This document shows, one piece after another, positions 44,855-53,256 of a stretch of DNA of 64,000 nt. Every line of letters starts with the position of its first letter. Positions within the stretch are counted from its first letter, which is position 1. The stretch comes from Stenotrophomonas rhizophila (lineage in GTDB: Bacteria > Pseudomonadota > Gammaproteobacteria > Xanthomonadales > Xanthomonadaceae), in NCBI RefSeq assembly GCF_003651185.1, contig NZ_RCDC01000004.1, positions 268,541 to 332,540 of the forward strand, in the 5' to 3' direction. A program made the translations under genes and the position numbers. The notes under the pieces are model-generated. The model searched no databases. It was not told the DNA's origin and was given only the letters and a program-made list of their open reading frames with translations.

Positions 44855-45196
44855 TCTAGCTACATTCGTAGCTCAGCCGGCGACCTGTGGAAGCCGGGAA
44901 AGCTGCTACTCACTGTGTTGCCGTAGGGAGGGCGGCATTGGCCGCATCAAAGCAAGCGACCTCTTACAAACATGTCGGTGCGGGCAAGAATTGGCCGAAA
45001 AGCCGATCCTCAGTGAAGCGTGGTCTCGACTCGACCTGTCAGCGTTGGATTGATAGCGGACCTGCCCTACCCTCGATAAATCTTCCTAATCCCCTGCCCG
45101 GCCGAGGCTTCCCCGCCGGGCTAGAGCCTATCGTCTTAAAGGAGCGTAATGAAGAGATGGTGCGGAGCAATGGCTAGGTGCCCGTGCCTTTCGCCA
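44855..45196. other. Intergenic region with motif A and no gene
   Basis: The only frame, 44887-45177 on the plus strand, does not look like protein and has no ribosome binding site. The region contains motif A (45067-45093) and serves as upstream region of the HEPN operon. Confidence 0.4.
45067..45093 (-). repeat. Recurring intergenic motif, copy A
   Basis: CTACCCTCGATA followed by a spacer and CCTAATCCC. It recurs with the same spacing at 45911-45937 and 53020-53046, each time upstream of a minus-strand gene (here 240 bp before the HEPN start). Also preceded by GGACCTGCC, similar to copy B. Confidence 0.5.
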
Positions 45197-45778
45197 TCAG
45201 CGAGCGTAGTGAGTCACGTAGTCTTGCTTTTTATCGTTCCACTCAAAGCTGATACCGGTGACCGCAGAGGATTCATCTGCAACTACGCTGAAGATGCGTA
45301 TTAGGTCTTCGATCAAGAATTCGTAGGCCCACTTATGCCGCATGTAGTCAGAGAAGACGAGCATGCCCTTGAACGCAGTGCCCTCTGACCATGTCTGCAT
45401 CCAGTAGTAGTGAATGAGCTGATTGCAAACATCGAGAATGCTCAGATCAACAGTCTCAGGATTCGCAATGTCAAATCGATCTTCCGGGAATCCTGCGCCT
45501 AAAGATGTGAATGGCTTGATGCCGATCTTCTTGTAGCGAATTGCAGGTAGCCGAACGCTTCGAGCACGATCGTTGACCTTGGAGCGCTCAAGCAAGGAGC
45601 GGACCTGGAAGGCCACTAGCATTAGACGGCGCTCATACAGAACCAGCTGCTTCTCGGACCATCTTCGATACTTGCGATGCCGCTTGAGCCACAGCACTTC
45701 TGCGCGCAGCTCTTGCCGCCAATAAGTTGACTCGATCATCCATTTGAGGCCCGAGGTAGCTGCAGCGTAGATTGTCAC
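45197..45778 (-). CDS. Hypothetical protein, defence-island neighbour
   Basis: 193 residues from GTG 45778 or a later ATG 45739. It has a long basic N-terminal helical part (LRAEVLWLKRHRKYRRWSEKQ) and a helix with VCNQLIHYYWM, where a polar-His pattern slightly recalls HEPN-like folds. No recognised domain. It lies just upstream of the HEPN operon, on the same strand but with a 370-bp gap. It has fewer GC-rich codons than core genes, consistent with transfer. Confidence 0.5.
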   Translation of the reverse strand: MTIYAAATSGLKWMIESTYWRQELRAEVLWLKRHRKYRRWSEKQLVLYERRLMLVAFQVRSLLERSKVNDRARSVRLPAIRYKKIGIKPFTSLGAGFPEDRFDIANPETVDLSILDVCNQLIHYYWMQTWSEGTAFKGMLVFSDYMRHKWAYEFLIEDLIRIFSVVADESSAVTGISFEWNDKKQDYVTHYAR

Positions 45779-46102
45779 CCATTGCAGAATTCATCAACGG
45801 GCAATGCCATCAGTCAGCGGGGTCGTCGGCCCAGTGCGATCTAAAGCCTTGGTTCCTGCTTATTGCCCGTGCCAGCGCAGCCGGCTTGAAACAAAGGAAG
45901 GGTGTCTTCCACACCCCCGATAGACATCCCTAATCCTAATGTTGGATAGCAGTTCCCCTACCCTACCCGTTGGGCCAGGGTCCGCTTCCGGCCAATAGCA
46001 GCCGCTCCCTCTACGTAAAATGCTCACGTCCAAGTAGATGATTCCTTAGGCGCCCAAGCATGGACCCCATTGGTACTGGACCTTGCTGCTGGATTTCAAG
46101 CT
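45779..46102. other. Intergenic region with motif C and a shared repeat
   Basis: No gene is seen. It holds motif C (45911-45937) and an 18-base sequence TCCGCTTYCGGCCARTAG (from 45981) that recurs at 52990. CCCTACCC occurs twice (45956, 45961), pointing toward dif. Confidence 0.45.
45911..45937 (-). repeat. Recurring intergenic motif, copy C
   Basis: ACACCCCCGATA, spacer, CCCTAATCCT. It lies about 130 bp upstream of the 193-residue gene and matches copies A and B around GATA and CCCTWATC. Confidence 0.45.
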
Positions 46103-49100
46103 CTACCAATGCCAGCGCATGCCTACCTTTGCGTTCCATGAGGTCTCTTCGCCGTCAAAGCTCCACGTGTAGTCGGCGTCTGCAAAAAAATAGCCGGTAG
46201 CGCTGACCTGCCAGGTACCGCCCACCCCTGCTTCGCCCCAACTGTCGCCAAGGTCGGCGGTAAAGGGGACGTAGCCGCGTGCACTGGAAAACTCGGTGGT
46301 CGGTGTGCCGCTGAACTGGTGCCAAGCGTTGGCGCGTATCCACCAACTTGTGGCGCGCATACCTGAGCTGACCGCTCTCTCGCCGGTACGATTAAGCCGC
46401 AGGCCCAGTCGGCCCACGGTGGAATCGCCATCGGTGTAACGGACCCGTGCAACGGCATCGACCAAGTCGTCCAGCGTGATCTTCTGCCAGATCAATTGAG
46501 CCTGGGGCTCGATGCGCCAGCCTGTCCGGCTGGGCTCGCCACTGCCGGCTTGCCCGATAAGCCACGGCCAGCCGGCTTCCACGGAAGCAAGCACGCCATC
46601 GCCATTGGTGAAGATGTCCGGCAGGCGGGTGGACCGCGCACGGAAGTCATACCAGGTGTATTGAGCAACGACATCCACGTACGCGCCACGGGGGGAGAAC
46701 GCTGTCCAGTATGTGCCGATAGTGCGCGCGTCGAACTCGTCGGTGCCGGCATGGAACTCGTAGTCAGGGAAGGTATGACGCACTCGACCACGAGCCTTCC
46801 CATAGGCCAGGTAGCTGCCGGCGTGCTGGTGGCTGCCGTCCTCGCTGAGAGAGCGGTACAGGTCCACGCCAACCTGCAGCACATCGAACGCATAGTCGAA
46901 GCCCGGTCCCCGGTCTCCGTAGATGCCCTGGCTCCCTCCGTCACGTTCGCCGTCATGATGCAGCACGCGTAACCACGCGCCAGCAAGGCCAGTCCCTCCT
47001 GACGAGAGGTCGTCCCGTTGCTGCAGCATATGCTCTTCGCCTACGCGCTCATGCAACGTATCAACCACGGCTCGGCCGTAGATTGCTGCCATGGTTGGCA
47101 ATGCCGCGGCCAGCGACACCTCCTGCCGGTAGGCCGGCGTGGGCATGGGGGGCGTCGGCGGCACCGGCGGCGGAAGTGGCGGGTCCGGCGGCGGCACCGG
47201 CGGTTGCGGCGGCGGATCCGGTGGAGGAAGCGGCGGAGGATCAGGGTCTGGATCTGGCGGCGGCGGTGGCGGTGGCGGTGGCGGCGGGGGTGGGGGTGGT
47301 GGTGGTGCTGGTGCTGGGCACGGTGGAGAGGGCGCACCTGGGGCGGCGCAATCGATTACCGACCGTAGGAACCAGCTGTTGTCCGTGTCGCTGCTGCTCG
47401 CATCGGCAACTCCGCCTTGATAGAGGAAATACTCGTATGGGCCGGCGACGACCGGGCTGGAAAGGCTGAAGGCGCCGGCCGATGTGGTTGCGTTGACGGA
47501 CTGTACGAGCAGGATGCCGTTGGATTCGGTCACCGCGCCACTGCCCCCGGTGTTGCGCACCTGGATGCGACTCTGGCCGGCGCCCGCACCGTCCACGATG
47601 ACCAACCGGTCAGATGCTGAGCCGTCCGTGGCCAGCCAGGTGTTCATGGCGAGCAGCCCGTCGTAGCCGACGTAGTCGGTGACGGTCAGCGCCATGTAGC
47701 TCTCCGGCAGCGCCGGATCGCCGAGCGGTGCCCCGAAATCAATCAAACCCGCCTGATGCGAGAGCGACGTCAGCAGCGATGAGTCGCTCATCAGCCACGT
47801 GCTGTCATTCAACACCACGGTTGAAACGCTGTCGGGGCCGGTCTGGGCGAAGCCAGACAACGAAGAGCGCTCTGCATGGATGTAGGCATCGGCCGGATCA
47901 CCGCCCAGGTTCGCGCCCACGTACAGCCATTGCCCGCTTCCGCCGACGGTGGTGTTCGTGAGCTGGACGTTCACCCCGTCACTGCCATTCACGTAGATCG
48001 TGGGTCCATCTACATTGCTGAGCCGGCTGTCGGCAAAGTCCGCTCGCGGAAAGAAGCCGCTGAGCCACAACGCGGGCGCACCCTGCCCGTAGCTGGAGAC
48101 ATCCGTGTTGGATGCACTGACCCGGCCACCGTATGCCGCGAGAACGCCCGCCGTCTGCGCGCCGTCGACAATGACATCGACGTCGTCCAAGGACACCATT
48201 CCGGCCTGCGCGACGACACCATGACTTCCAGTCCCCACTGTCTTGACGGTACTGGAGGCCAACCGGACTTCCCCGCCATTGCGCGCCACCGCCCCCCAGG
48301 AGCTGTCGGCGCCCGTGCCGCTGATCACCAATCCGGTTCCCTCGAAAAGGCCTGTAGCCTCGGCGGCAATCACACCTTCAGCATCCTCGTTCGTGCTGAT
48401 GAGTGTCCCGCCGCCAGACAGTGACACGTGGCCAAGCGAGTCCCTTACAGATACAGCAGACCATCCCGCGCTCACGTTGACGGTGCCTGCCAGCAGCGCC
48501 TGCGAGCCCAGAGCGAAGATGCCACCGCCGGTTGCGGAGGACACGTTCAAGGCGCTACTCGCTTCACTCGTGAACTGCGAGCCCGTATCGAGATAGATGG
48601 CGCCTTCCCCGCTCTGGTTCTGAACGCCAAGTGTGCTGCCACCGCGCAGGAGGAAGCTGGCCGAATTGCTACCGACGATGCCTTGCTTGCCGCCCAGCAC
48701 GTTCAGGCTGCCGGCATTGAAGAACACGCGGCTGGCGTTGTTGTCAATGCCGATCGAACCCGTTCCCGCAGCGGTAATGGCCGCCTGACCCGCCAGCGTC
48801 AGTTCGGCGCCCTGGACCAGCGCCGCACCGTAGCTGTTGCTTCCCGTCTGGATCTGCGTGTCCGTCAACGAGGCAACGCTGCCTGCGGTCATGTACAGGC
48901 CCCAGCTCTGCTCCCCTACCAGGAACCTTCCGCGGGTGTCGTTCAACCGCGCGGGCGCAAGTGCACCCGTACCCCACCACCCGACGCTGCGATTTCCCAA
49001 GGTGAGCGAGGTGTCGGTCAGGTTCGTTCGCGACCCCAGCACGGGCGAGGCGTAGGTAGCGCTGAAGATGTTGTAGATGCCCGTCGAATAGTCGCCCAGC

Positions 49101-49930
49101 TCGAAGGTTCCATTGGTGACGTTGAGCTCGGATTCGCCCGCTACGAAGCCGCCGAACGTGCGCCCGGCACCTGTGATGCCGCTGCCGATCCGCACGATCG
49201 TATTGGTTGCGTTTATCTGCGCGAAGCTGCCGTTCTGCCCAGGCAGCCCACCGCCCGGATCCGTGTTCATGACCTGCAGGCCATAGCCGAGCGTGGTGGG
49301 AATATCGATGATGGAGCTCTCGACATTGGCCACGCCGCCGCCGAACGCTGCCACCACCGCCAGGGTCTGCGTCGGAACGTAGCTGGTGCCCGGGTGCAGC
49401 GTGAGCGTGGCATTGCGCAGGGTCAACGTACCCTGCGTGGTGGCCACGGCGTTGGCGAGCCGTTCCGGCGCCATGTACACGGTGGAATCGACGAAGGTCG
49501 CGTTTGCAGGGGCATAGGCGGCGCCTGGCCCGCTGAACACGGTGATGGGGCTGAAGTAACTGCCTGCGGGACGTTCGGCAACCGCCTGGTAGCCGGTGAA
49601 TGTGGCGGTGGTGCCATAGGCCACGCGCACCACATCCCAGACGGTCTGGGTGATGGCCCCATCGGGCAGGTTGTAGGTGCCGCCATCGCACAGGGAGAGC
49701 CCGCGCGGATTGGTGGTCACGCCAAAGCAGCCCTGCGGTGCACCTGGCGTGGTGCCGAGCAGAGTGCCGCTCCCGGCTACCTCGGGGACGTCTGGCGGAG
49801 GCGCGTCAGGCGGTGGGGCTGCTTGGGCCTGTTGACTGAGAAGATGTGCCATTGCGATTGCAATCGATACCGCAAGGGACGCCGGACCACGCGACTGAGA
49901 GGGTTTTCGGGTCAAGATAGGCTGCAACAT
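46103..49930 (-). CDS. Type Va autotransporter with long polyproline linker
   Basis: 1275 residues from ATG 49930, which follows AAGGAG at ideal distance; GTG 49948 is less likely. A signal peptide ends QQAQA. The passenger (about 35-850) is Ser/Thr/Asn/Gly-rich with repeated VxxGGTLxLxxxxL-like beta-helix turns (e.g. NGTFELGDYSTGIYN). A Pro-rich linker (about 867-930) consists of runs of Pro with Asp and Leu. The beta-barrel domain (about 960-1275) ends with an aromatic residue (GMRWHW) as needed for BAM insertion. It resembles pertactin-like adhesins; no protease motif is visible. The linker DNA is GC-rich and slippage-prone. Confidence 0.85.
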   Translation of the reverse strand: MLQPILTRKPSQSRGPASLAVSIAIAMAHLLSQQAQAAPPPDAPPPDVPEVAGSGTLLGTTPGAPQGCFGVTTNPRGLSLCDGGTYNLPDGAITQTVWDVVRVAYGTTATFTGYQAVAERPAGSYFSPITVFSGPGAAYAPANATFVDSTVYMAPERLANAVATTQGTLTLRNATLTLHPGTSYVPTQTLAVVAAFGGGVANVESSIIDIPTTLGYGLQVMNTDPGGGLPGQNGSFAQINATNTIVRIGSGITGAGRTFGGFVAGESELNVTNGTFELGDYSTGIYNIFSATYASPVLGSRTNLTDTSLTLGNRSVGWWGTGALAPARLNDTRGRFLVGEQSWGLYMTAGSVASLTDTQIQTGSNSYGAALVQGAELTLAGQAAITAAGTGSIGIDNNASRVFFNAGSLNVLGGKQGIVGSNSASFLLRGGSTLGVQNQSGEGAIYLDTGSQFTSEASSALNVSSATGGGIFALGSQALLAGTVNVSAGWSAVSVRDSLGHVSLSGGGTLISTNEDAEGVIAAEATGLFEGTGLVISGTGADSSWGAVARNGGEVRLASSTVKTVGTGSHGVVAQAGMVSLDDVDVIVDGAQTAGVLAAYGGRVSASNTDVSSYGQGAPALWLSGFFPRADFADSRLSNVDGPTIYVNGSDGVNVQLTNTTVGGSGQWLYVGANLGGDPADAYIHAERSSLSGFAQTGPDSVSTVVLNDSTWLMSDSSLLTSLSHQAGLIDFGAPLGDPALPESYMALTVTDYVGYDGLLAMNTWLATDGSASDRLVIVDGAGAGQSRIQVRNTGGSGAVTESNGILLVQSVNATTSAGAFSLSSPVVAGPYEYFLYQGGVADASSSDTDNSWFLRSVIDCAAPGAPSPPCPAPAPPPPPPPPPPPPPPPPPDPDPDPPPLPPPDPPPQPPVPPPDPPLPPPVPPTPPMPTPAYRQEVSLAAALPTMAAIYGRAVVDTLHERVGEEHMLQQRDDLSSGGTGLAGAWLRVLHHDGERDGGSQGIYGDRGPGFDYAFDVLQVGVDLYRSLSEDGSHQHAGSYLAYGKARGRVRHTFPDYEFHAGTDEFDARTIGTYWTAFSPRGAYVDVVAQYTWYDFRARSTRLPDIFTNGDGVLASVEAGWPWLIGQAGSGEPSRTGWRIEPQAQLIWQKITLDDLVDAVARVRYTDGDSTVGRLGLRLNRTGERAVSSGMRATSWWIRANAWHQFSGTPTTEFSSARGYVPFTADLGDSWGEAGVGGTWQVSATGYFFADADYTWSFDGEETSWNAKVGMRWHW

Positions 49931-49995
49931 GGCGCCACTCCTTGTCACGGCACTTCCACAATCGGACGGTCCTCTGAACAGCGTCAGCTGACCGA

Positions 49996-51387
49996 TCAGC
50001 GTTGCGTCGGCTGTTTGAGCAACTCTGGCGGGTAGTAGGTTCCGTCCTTCACCCCCAGCTTTGGTCCATAGAATCGGAAGGTGAGGCGGTAGTCCTTGCC
50101 TTTGGGTGTGGGCAGCCAGTTCTGGTCCGGCGCATCACTGGGCTTCTCGGGTGCAAAATACAGCGTCAGCGAGCCGTCGGCATTGTGCTTGAGTCCGGAT
50201 TCGCGGTTGAGCAGGAACCGGTTCTTGGGGTTCGGCAGCACGCGGGCGAATACCGGATCCACTGCGATCACGGACCAGAAGTAGTCGGCATAACTCGGTG
50301 GCAACGCATCCTTCGGGAAGGTCATGGTGTAGGCATTGTCCCCGTTGAGCTGGGTGCCGGTGCTATCCAGGTTCCCCTTGTAGTACACGACCTCGTCCAT
50401 TCGATTGGCCCAGATGCCGCCCAGGTTCACCAGCGTCCGGCCAAGCCAGTCATCTCCGTAGGTGCCGGCCACTGCGGGCCTGGCCCAGCCGTTGCGCAGG
50501 GTGCCGTGACCGACGGTCGGCGAAGCCTTCAGCAGATCGGCGTGTGCCTTTTCGCGTACTACCTTCTCAACCCGTTCCCGCTCTGCTGGATCCTGGATGC
50601 CGGCGCCGATGGCGCGTGCCTTGGCGGCCACCGGCTCCATGCCGGGGTTGATGTCACGTTCGCTATCCAGCACCTGAACCACGTTGTCGAACGCATCCGC
50701 ACCCGGCAGGTGCTGTTGGTCGAAGGCAACCACGGGTGGCAGAGAGGGGGTTCCCGGGGCGCCGAGCGCGCGCAGTGCGAACTTGTGCTGCAGCGAGACT
50801 GCCTGGTTCCAGTCATCACCCAGCTCCACCCGCGCCAGCATGCGCATGTACTTCACCGGCACATCGATGCGGGTCACGCCCTTCGGCAGCGCCACGGCTG
50901 CACCGGTGAGGCATATGGCGAACTCCCCGGAGGGCTGTGCCGGCTGGGTGCGTTCATTGATGTTTGCCACCGTCTCACCCCAGCCGTTGAGGAACTGCAC
51001 GGTGTAGTAGCGACCACTGATCTTCGGCACGGTCACAACCGTGCAGCTGTTTTCGTCAACGGCAACCCAGGCTTCCGAGTACGCAACGTCCAGGTTGGGG
51101 TTGGGCCAGTCCACGGCACCCGGTTTGCGGTGGGCAATCTCGTTCCACTTCATGCCCTCGGCCAGGTCCGCCTTCTGCTGCCGCAGCACCAGCAGCCGGC
51201 CGAGCAGGTAAATCCAGGCATCGCTGATGTCCTGGTCCGAGTAGGCGCGGGCTCCCGCCGGTTTCTCCGGTGCGGTGGTGGCGACGGGCGCCGGCTGGGG
51301 CGTGCTGCTCTGTTGTGGACTGCGGTTGCAGCCGGTCAAGGCTACGGACAGCATCACGATCAAGGAGGCGCAGGCGGTTCCGTTCAT
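49996..51387 (-). CDS. DUF1254/DUF1214 lipoprotein
   Basis: 463 residues. A lipoprotein signal ends ALTGC. Then follow a DUF1254 domain (VDWPNPNLDVAYSEAWVAVDENSCTVV) and a DUF1214 domain (KGNLDSTGTQLNGDNAYTMTFPKD ... LNRESGLKHNADGSLTLYFAPEKP). The start overlaps the stop of the upstream paralogue by four bases, so both are co-translated. Proteins of this pair are periplasmic beta-sandwiches of unknown function. ATG 51387 was chosen because the signal peptide begins there and GGAGAG precedes it. Confidence 0.8.
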   Translation of the reverse strand: MNGTACASLIVMLSVALTGCNRSPQQSSTPQPAPVATTAPEKPAGARAYSDQDISDAWIYLLGRLLVLRQQKADLAEGMKWNEIAHRKPGAVDWPNPNLDVAYSEAWVAVDENSCTVVTVPKISGRYYTVQFLNGWGETVANINERTQPAQPSGEFAICLTGAAVALPKGVTRIDVPVKYMRMLARVELGDDWNQAVSLQHKFALRALGAPGTPSLPPVVAFDQQHLPGADAFDNVVQVLDSERDINPGMEPVAAKARAIGAGIQDPAERERVEKVVREKAHADLLKASPTVGHGTLRNGWARPAVAGTYGDDWLGRTLVNLGGIWANRMDEVVYYKGNLDSTGTQLNGDNAYTMTFPKDALPPSYADYFWSVIAVDPVFARVLPNPKNRFLLNRESGLKHNADGSLTLYFAPEKPSDAPDQNWLPTPKGKDYRLTFRFYGPKLGVKDGTYYPPELLKQPTQR

Positions 51388-52805
51388 GCGGTTTTCTCTC
51401 CAGCGGGGACCACAGCGGGCGGCGACCACGCGCCATCCAGGATGGCCGCATCCGGCCAGTAGGTGCGCACATACAGCGAGAACGGAGCCCCCCTCGGCGA
51501 TGGCAACCAGTTGCCTTGCAGTGCCGGGTCGCTTGGCGGGTCCGGCTGCACATACAAGGTCAGACTGCCATCGGCCCCGCGGACCAGGTCCTGGTTCTTC
51601 GTGCCCAGTGAGAAACGGTCAACCGGGTTGGGAAAGAAGAAGTGCTGGGCGTCGTACAGCGTCAGCGACCAGAATCCTTTCACCGGGGGCTCGCCCTTGG
51701 CGAAAGTCACGGTGTAACGCTGGCTTCCGTCCAGTCGCGCGCCGTTGGCATCGAGGTCCTGGTAAAAGTAGGTCGCTTCGTTCGGCTTGTTTACATAGAT
51801 GTTCGACTTGGCTACTGCAGTGCGGCTGAAGTAGTCGGTGCCGAATCGGGCGCCGTTGCGGATGGTGGTCCAGTTGCCCGGCAACGGAATTCCGAAGTTG
51901 CGGAACTCGAGCAGCGGTGCGATCAGTTCGCGCTCGGTCCGTACAGCTTCGTCGGTGATCGTCGCCTTGAGGGCGGGGTCACGTGCAGCGGCATCGACCA
52001 GCGCCAAGGCCTTTGCGTATTGGGCCTGCTCGCCCGGAAGTGGCGTGGTGTCGGCCAGCACCGTGGCCAATTCATCCCAGAACGTGGCCGGGTCCACCTT
52101 GGGCGCTTCGCTGCCATCCGGTTGCGGCGGGGGCGCGGGAAAGTCCGGCGTGCTGCTCCAGTCGCGTGTCTTCATGCGGCCATCGAACTGTGACAGTGGG
52201 TACATGTCGATCTGGCTCAACAGTGCCTGCACCGCTTGTCGATCTTCTTCAGTGTCGTCAAGGAAGACGCGTGGTATGGCGTAGCCACTGAAGGTGGTGC
52301 TGCGGAAGACACGGTTGATCTTCTCCGGCGGCTCCCCCTTCCAGTCTGGCCCCACCAGCAGGTAAAAACCCGGCGGCGTTGCGTACATGCTGCCCAGCTC
52401 GGCGAAGCTGTCGGTCCGCGTGTCGACCACCTGGTACACCCAGAAGCGGGTGCCGAAATCCGGCACCTGCAGGACGACCGGTTCAATGTCCAACGCCAGT
52501 GGACCGCCGCCATACACCACGTCCTGGTTGGGGCACGCCACCTCACGTTCGCTCGGTGCGACATAGTCGGTCAGCATGCTCAGCTGGTTGGGGGGCGCCG
52601 CCGGCAGGACCCCTCCCAGCCGGCCCGGGCCAGGGAGTGACTGGAAGTTCACCCGACGGTTGTAAATGTTCACCATCGGCCATGCCCAGAAGTACACGTC
52701 TCGCGCCGCCGATCGGGCATAGGCTTCGGTCAGTCGCGTGCCCGGCATGGGGCCCGCGGTTTCATCTGATGCAGACGTGGGCGAACGGTGCGTTTGGTCT
52801 GCCAT
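51384..52805 (-). CDS. DUF1254/DUF1214 protein, upstream paralogue
   Basis: 473 residues from ATG 52805; the frame is open to 52955 but that part does not look like protein. The N-terminal DUF1254 region has SMLTDYVAPSEREVACPNQDVVYGGG. The C-terminal DUF1214 region has LDGSQRYTVTFAKGEPPVKGFWSLTLYD and QDLVRGADGSLTLYVQPDPPS, the same motifs as the next gene. No signal peptide is seen, unlike its partner. A tandem pair of this family with one soluble and one lipidated copy suggests paired roles; the biochemical function is unknown. Confidence 0.78.
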   Translation of the reverse strand: MADQTHRSPTSASDETAGPMPGTRLTEAYARSAARDVYFWAWPMVNIYNRRVNFQSLPGPGRLGGVLPAAPPNQLSMLTDYVAPSEREVACPNQDVVYGGGPLALDIEPVVLQVPDFGTRFWVYQVVDTRTDSFAELGSMYATPPGFYLLVGPDWKGEPPEKINRVFRSTTFSGYAIPRVFLDDTEEDRQAVQALLSQIDMYPLSQFDGRMKTRDWSSTPDFPAPPPQPDGSEAPKVDPATFWDELATVLADTTPLPGEQAQYAKALALVDAAARDPALKATITDEAVRTERELIAPLLEFRNFGIPLPGNWTTIRNGARFGTDYFSRTAVAKSNIYVNKPNEATYFYQDLDANGARLDGSQRYTVTFAKGEPPVKGFWSLTLYDAQHFFFPNPVDRFSLGTKNQDLVRGADGSLTLYVQPDPPSDPALQGNWLPSPRGAPFSLYVRTYWPDAAILDGAWSPPAVVPAGEKTA

Positions 52806-53256
52806 GGCAGTTCCCGTGCGGTGGGCCGAAGCCACGATGCTGGGGTATGCGCAGAGCGCCCGCCTCTGGTGTTCTACGCAGGGGAAGCCAGTAAAAGTAC
52901 GGTGTCTCCTGTACCTGATTAACCAGATTTCGCCGAAAAGCTTATCTCTGGTCACCCAGCTGCCGAAACTTCACCGCTAATCTGCCGACTCCGCTTTCGG
53001 CCAGTAGAAGACCTCTGCCCTACCCCTGATAACGATCCCTTATCACTAGGGTCACGGGCCTGGGGAATTCGCGTGAGCCATAGCTCCTGATTCGCCTCGT
53101 AAGGGGCAAGTAGGGTTCCAACTGTGCACGCCGGCCATCGTCGGCCACCCACGTACCGATGGAGCCCCGAAATGTCCGCTTCCACCAACCGTCTGCCACC
53201 CGGCGTGGAATCGCGGCGAAGGCGCAACGCCGAGTTGCGCCTCGCCTGCGCTGAAA
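52806..53256. other. Intergenic region with motif B
   Basis: 450 bp without a supported gene. It contains the 18-base TCCGCTTYCGGCCARTAG repeat (52990) and motif B (53020-53046), both upstream of the DUF1254 pair. The minus-strand frame 52952-53260 does not look like protein. Confidence 0.4.
53020..53046 (-). repeat. Recurring intergenic motif, copy B
   Basis: CTACCCCTGATA, spacer, CCCTTATCAC. It is 215 bp upstream of the DUF1254 start. It is preceded by GACCTCTGCC, similar to copy A, and shares CCCTACCC with it. Confidence 0.5.

Noticed and set aside
44887..45177. 96-codon plus-strand frame between HEPN and orphan genes
   Set aside because: No ribosome binding site, biased composition, and it covers the recurring motif A.
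47130..47340. GGC/GGT-rich tandem run as CRISPR or satellite
   Set aside because: It encodes the proline linker of the autotransporter in frame on the minus strand; no spacer-repeat structure.
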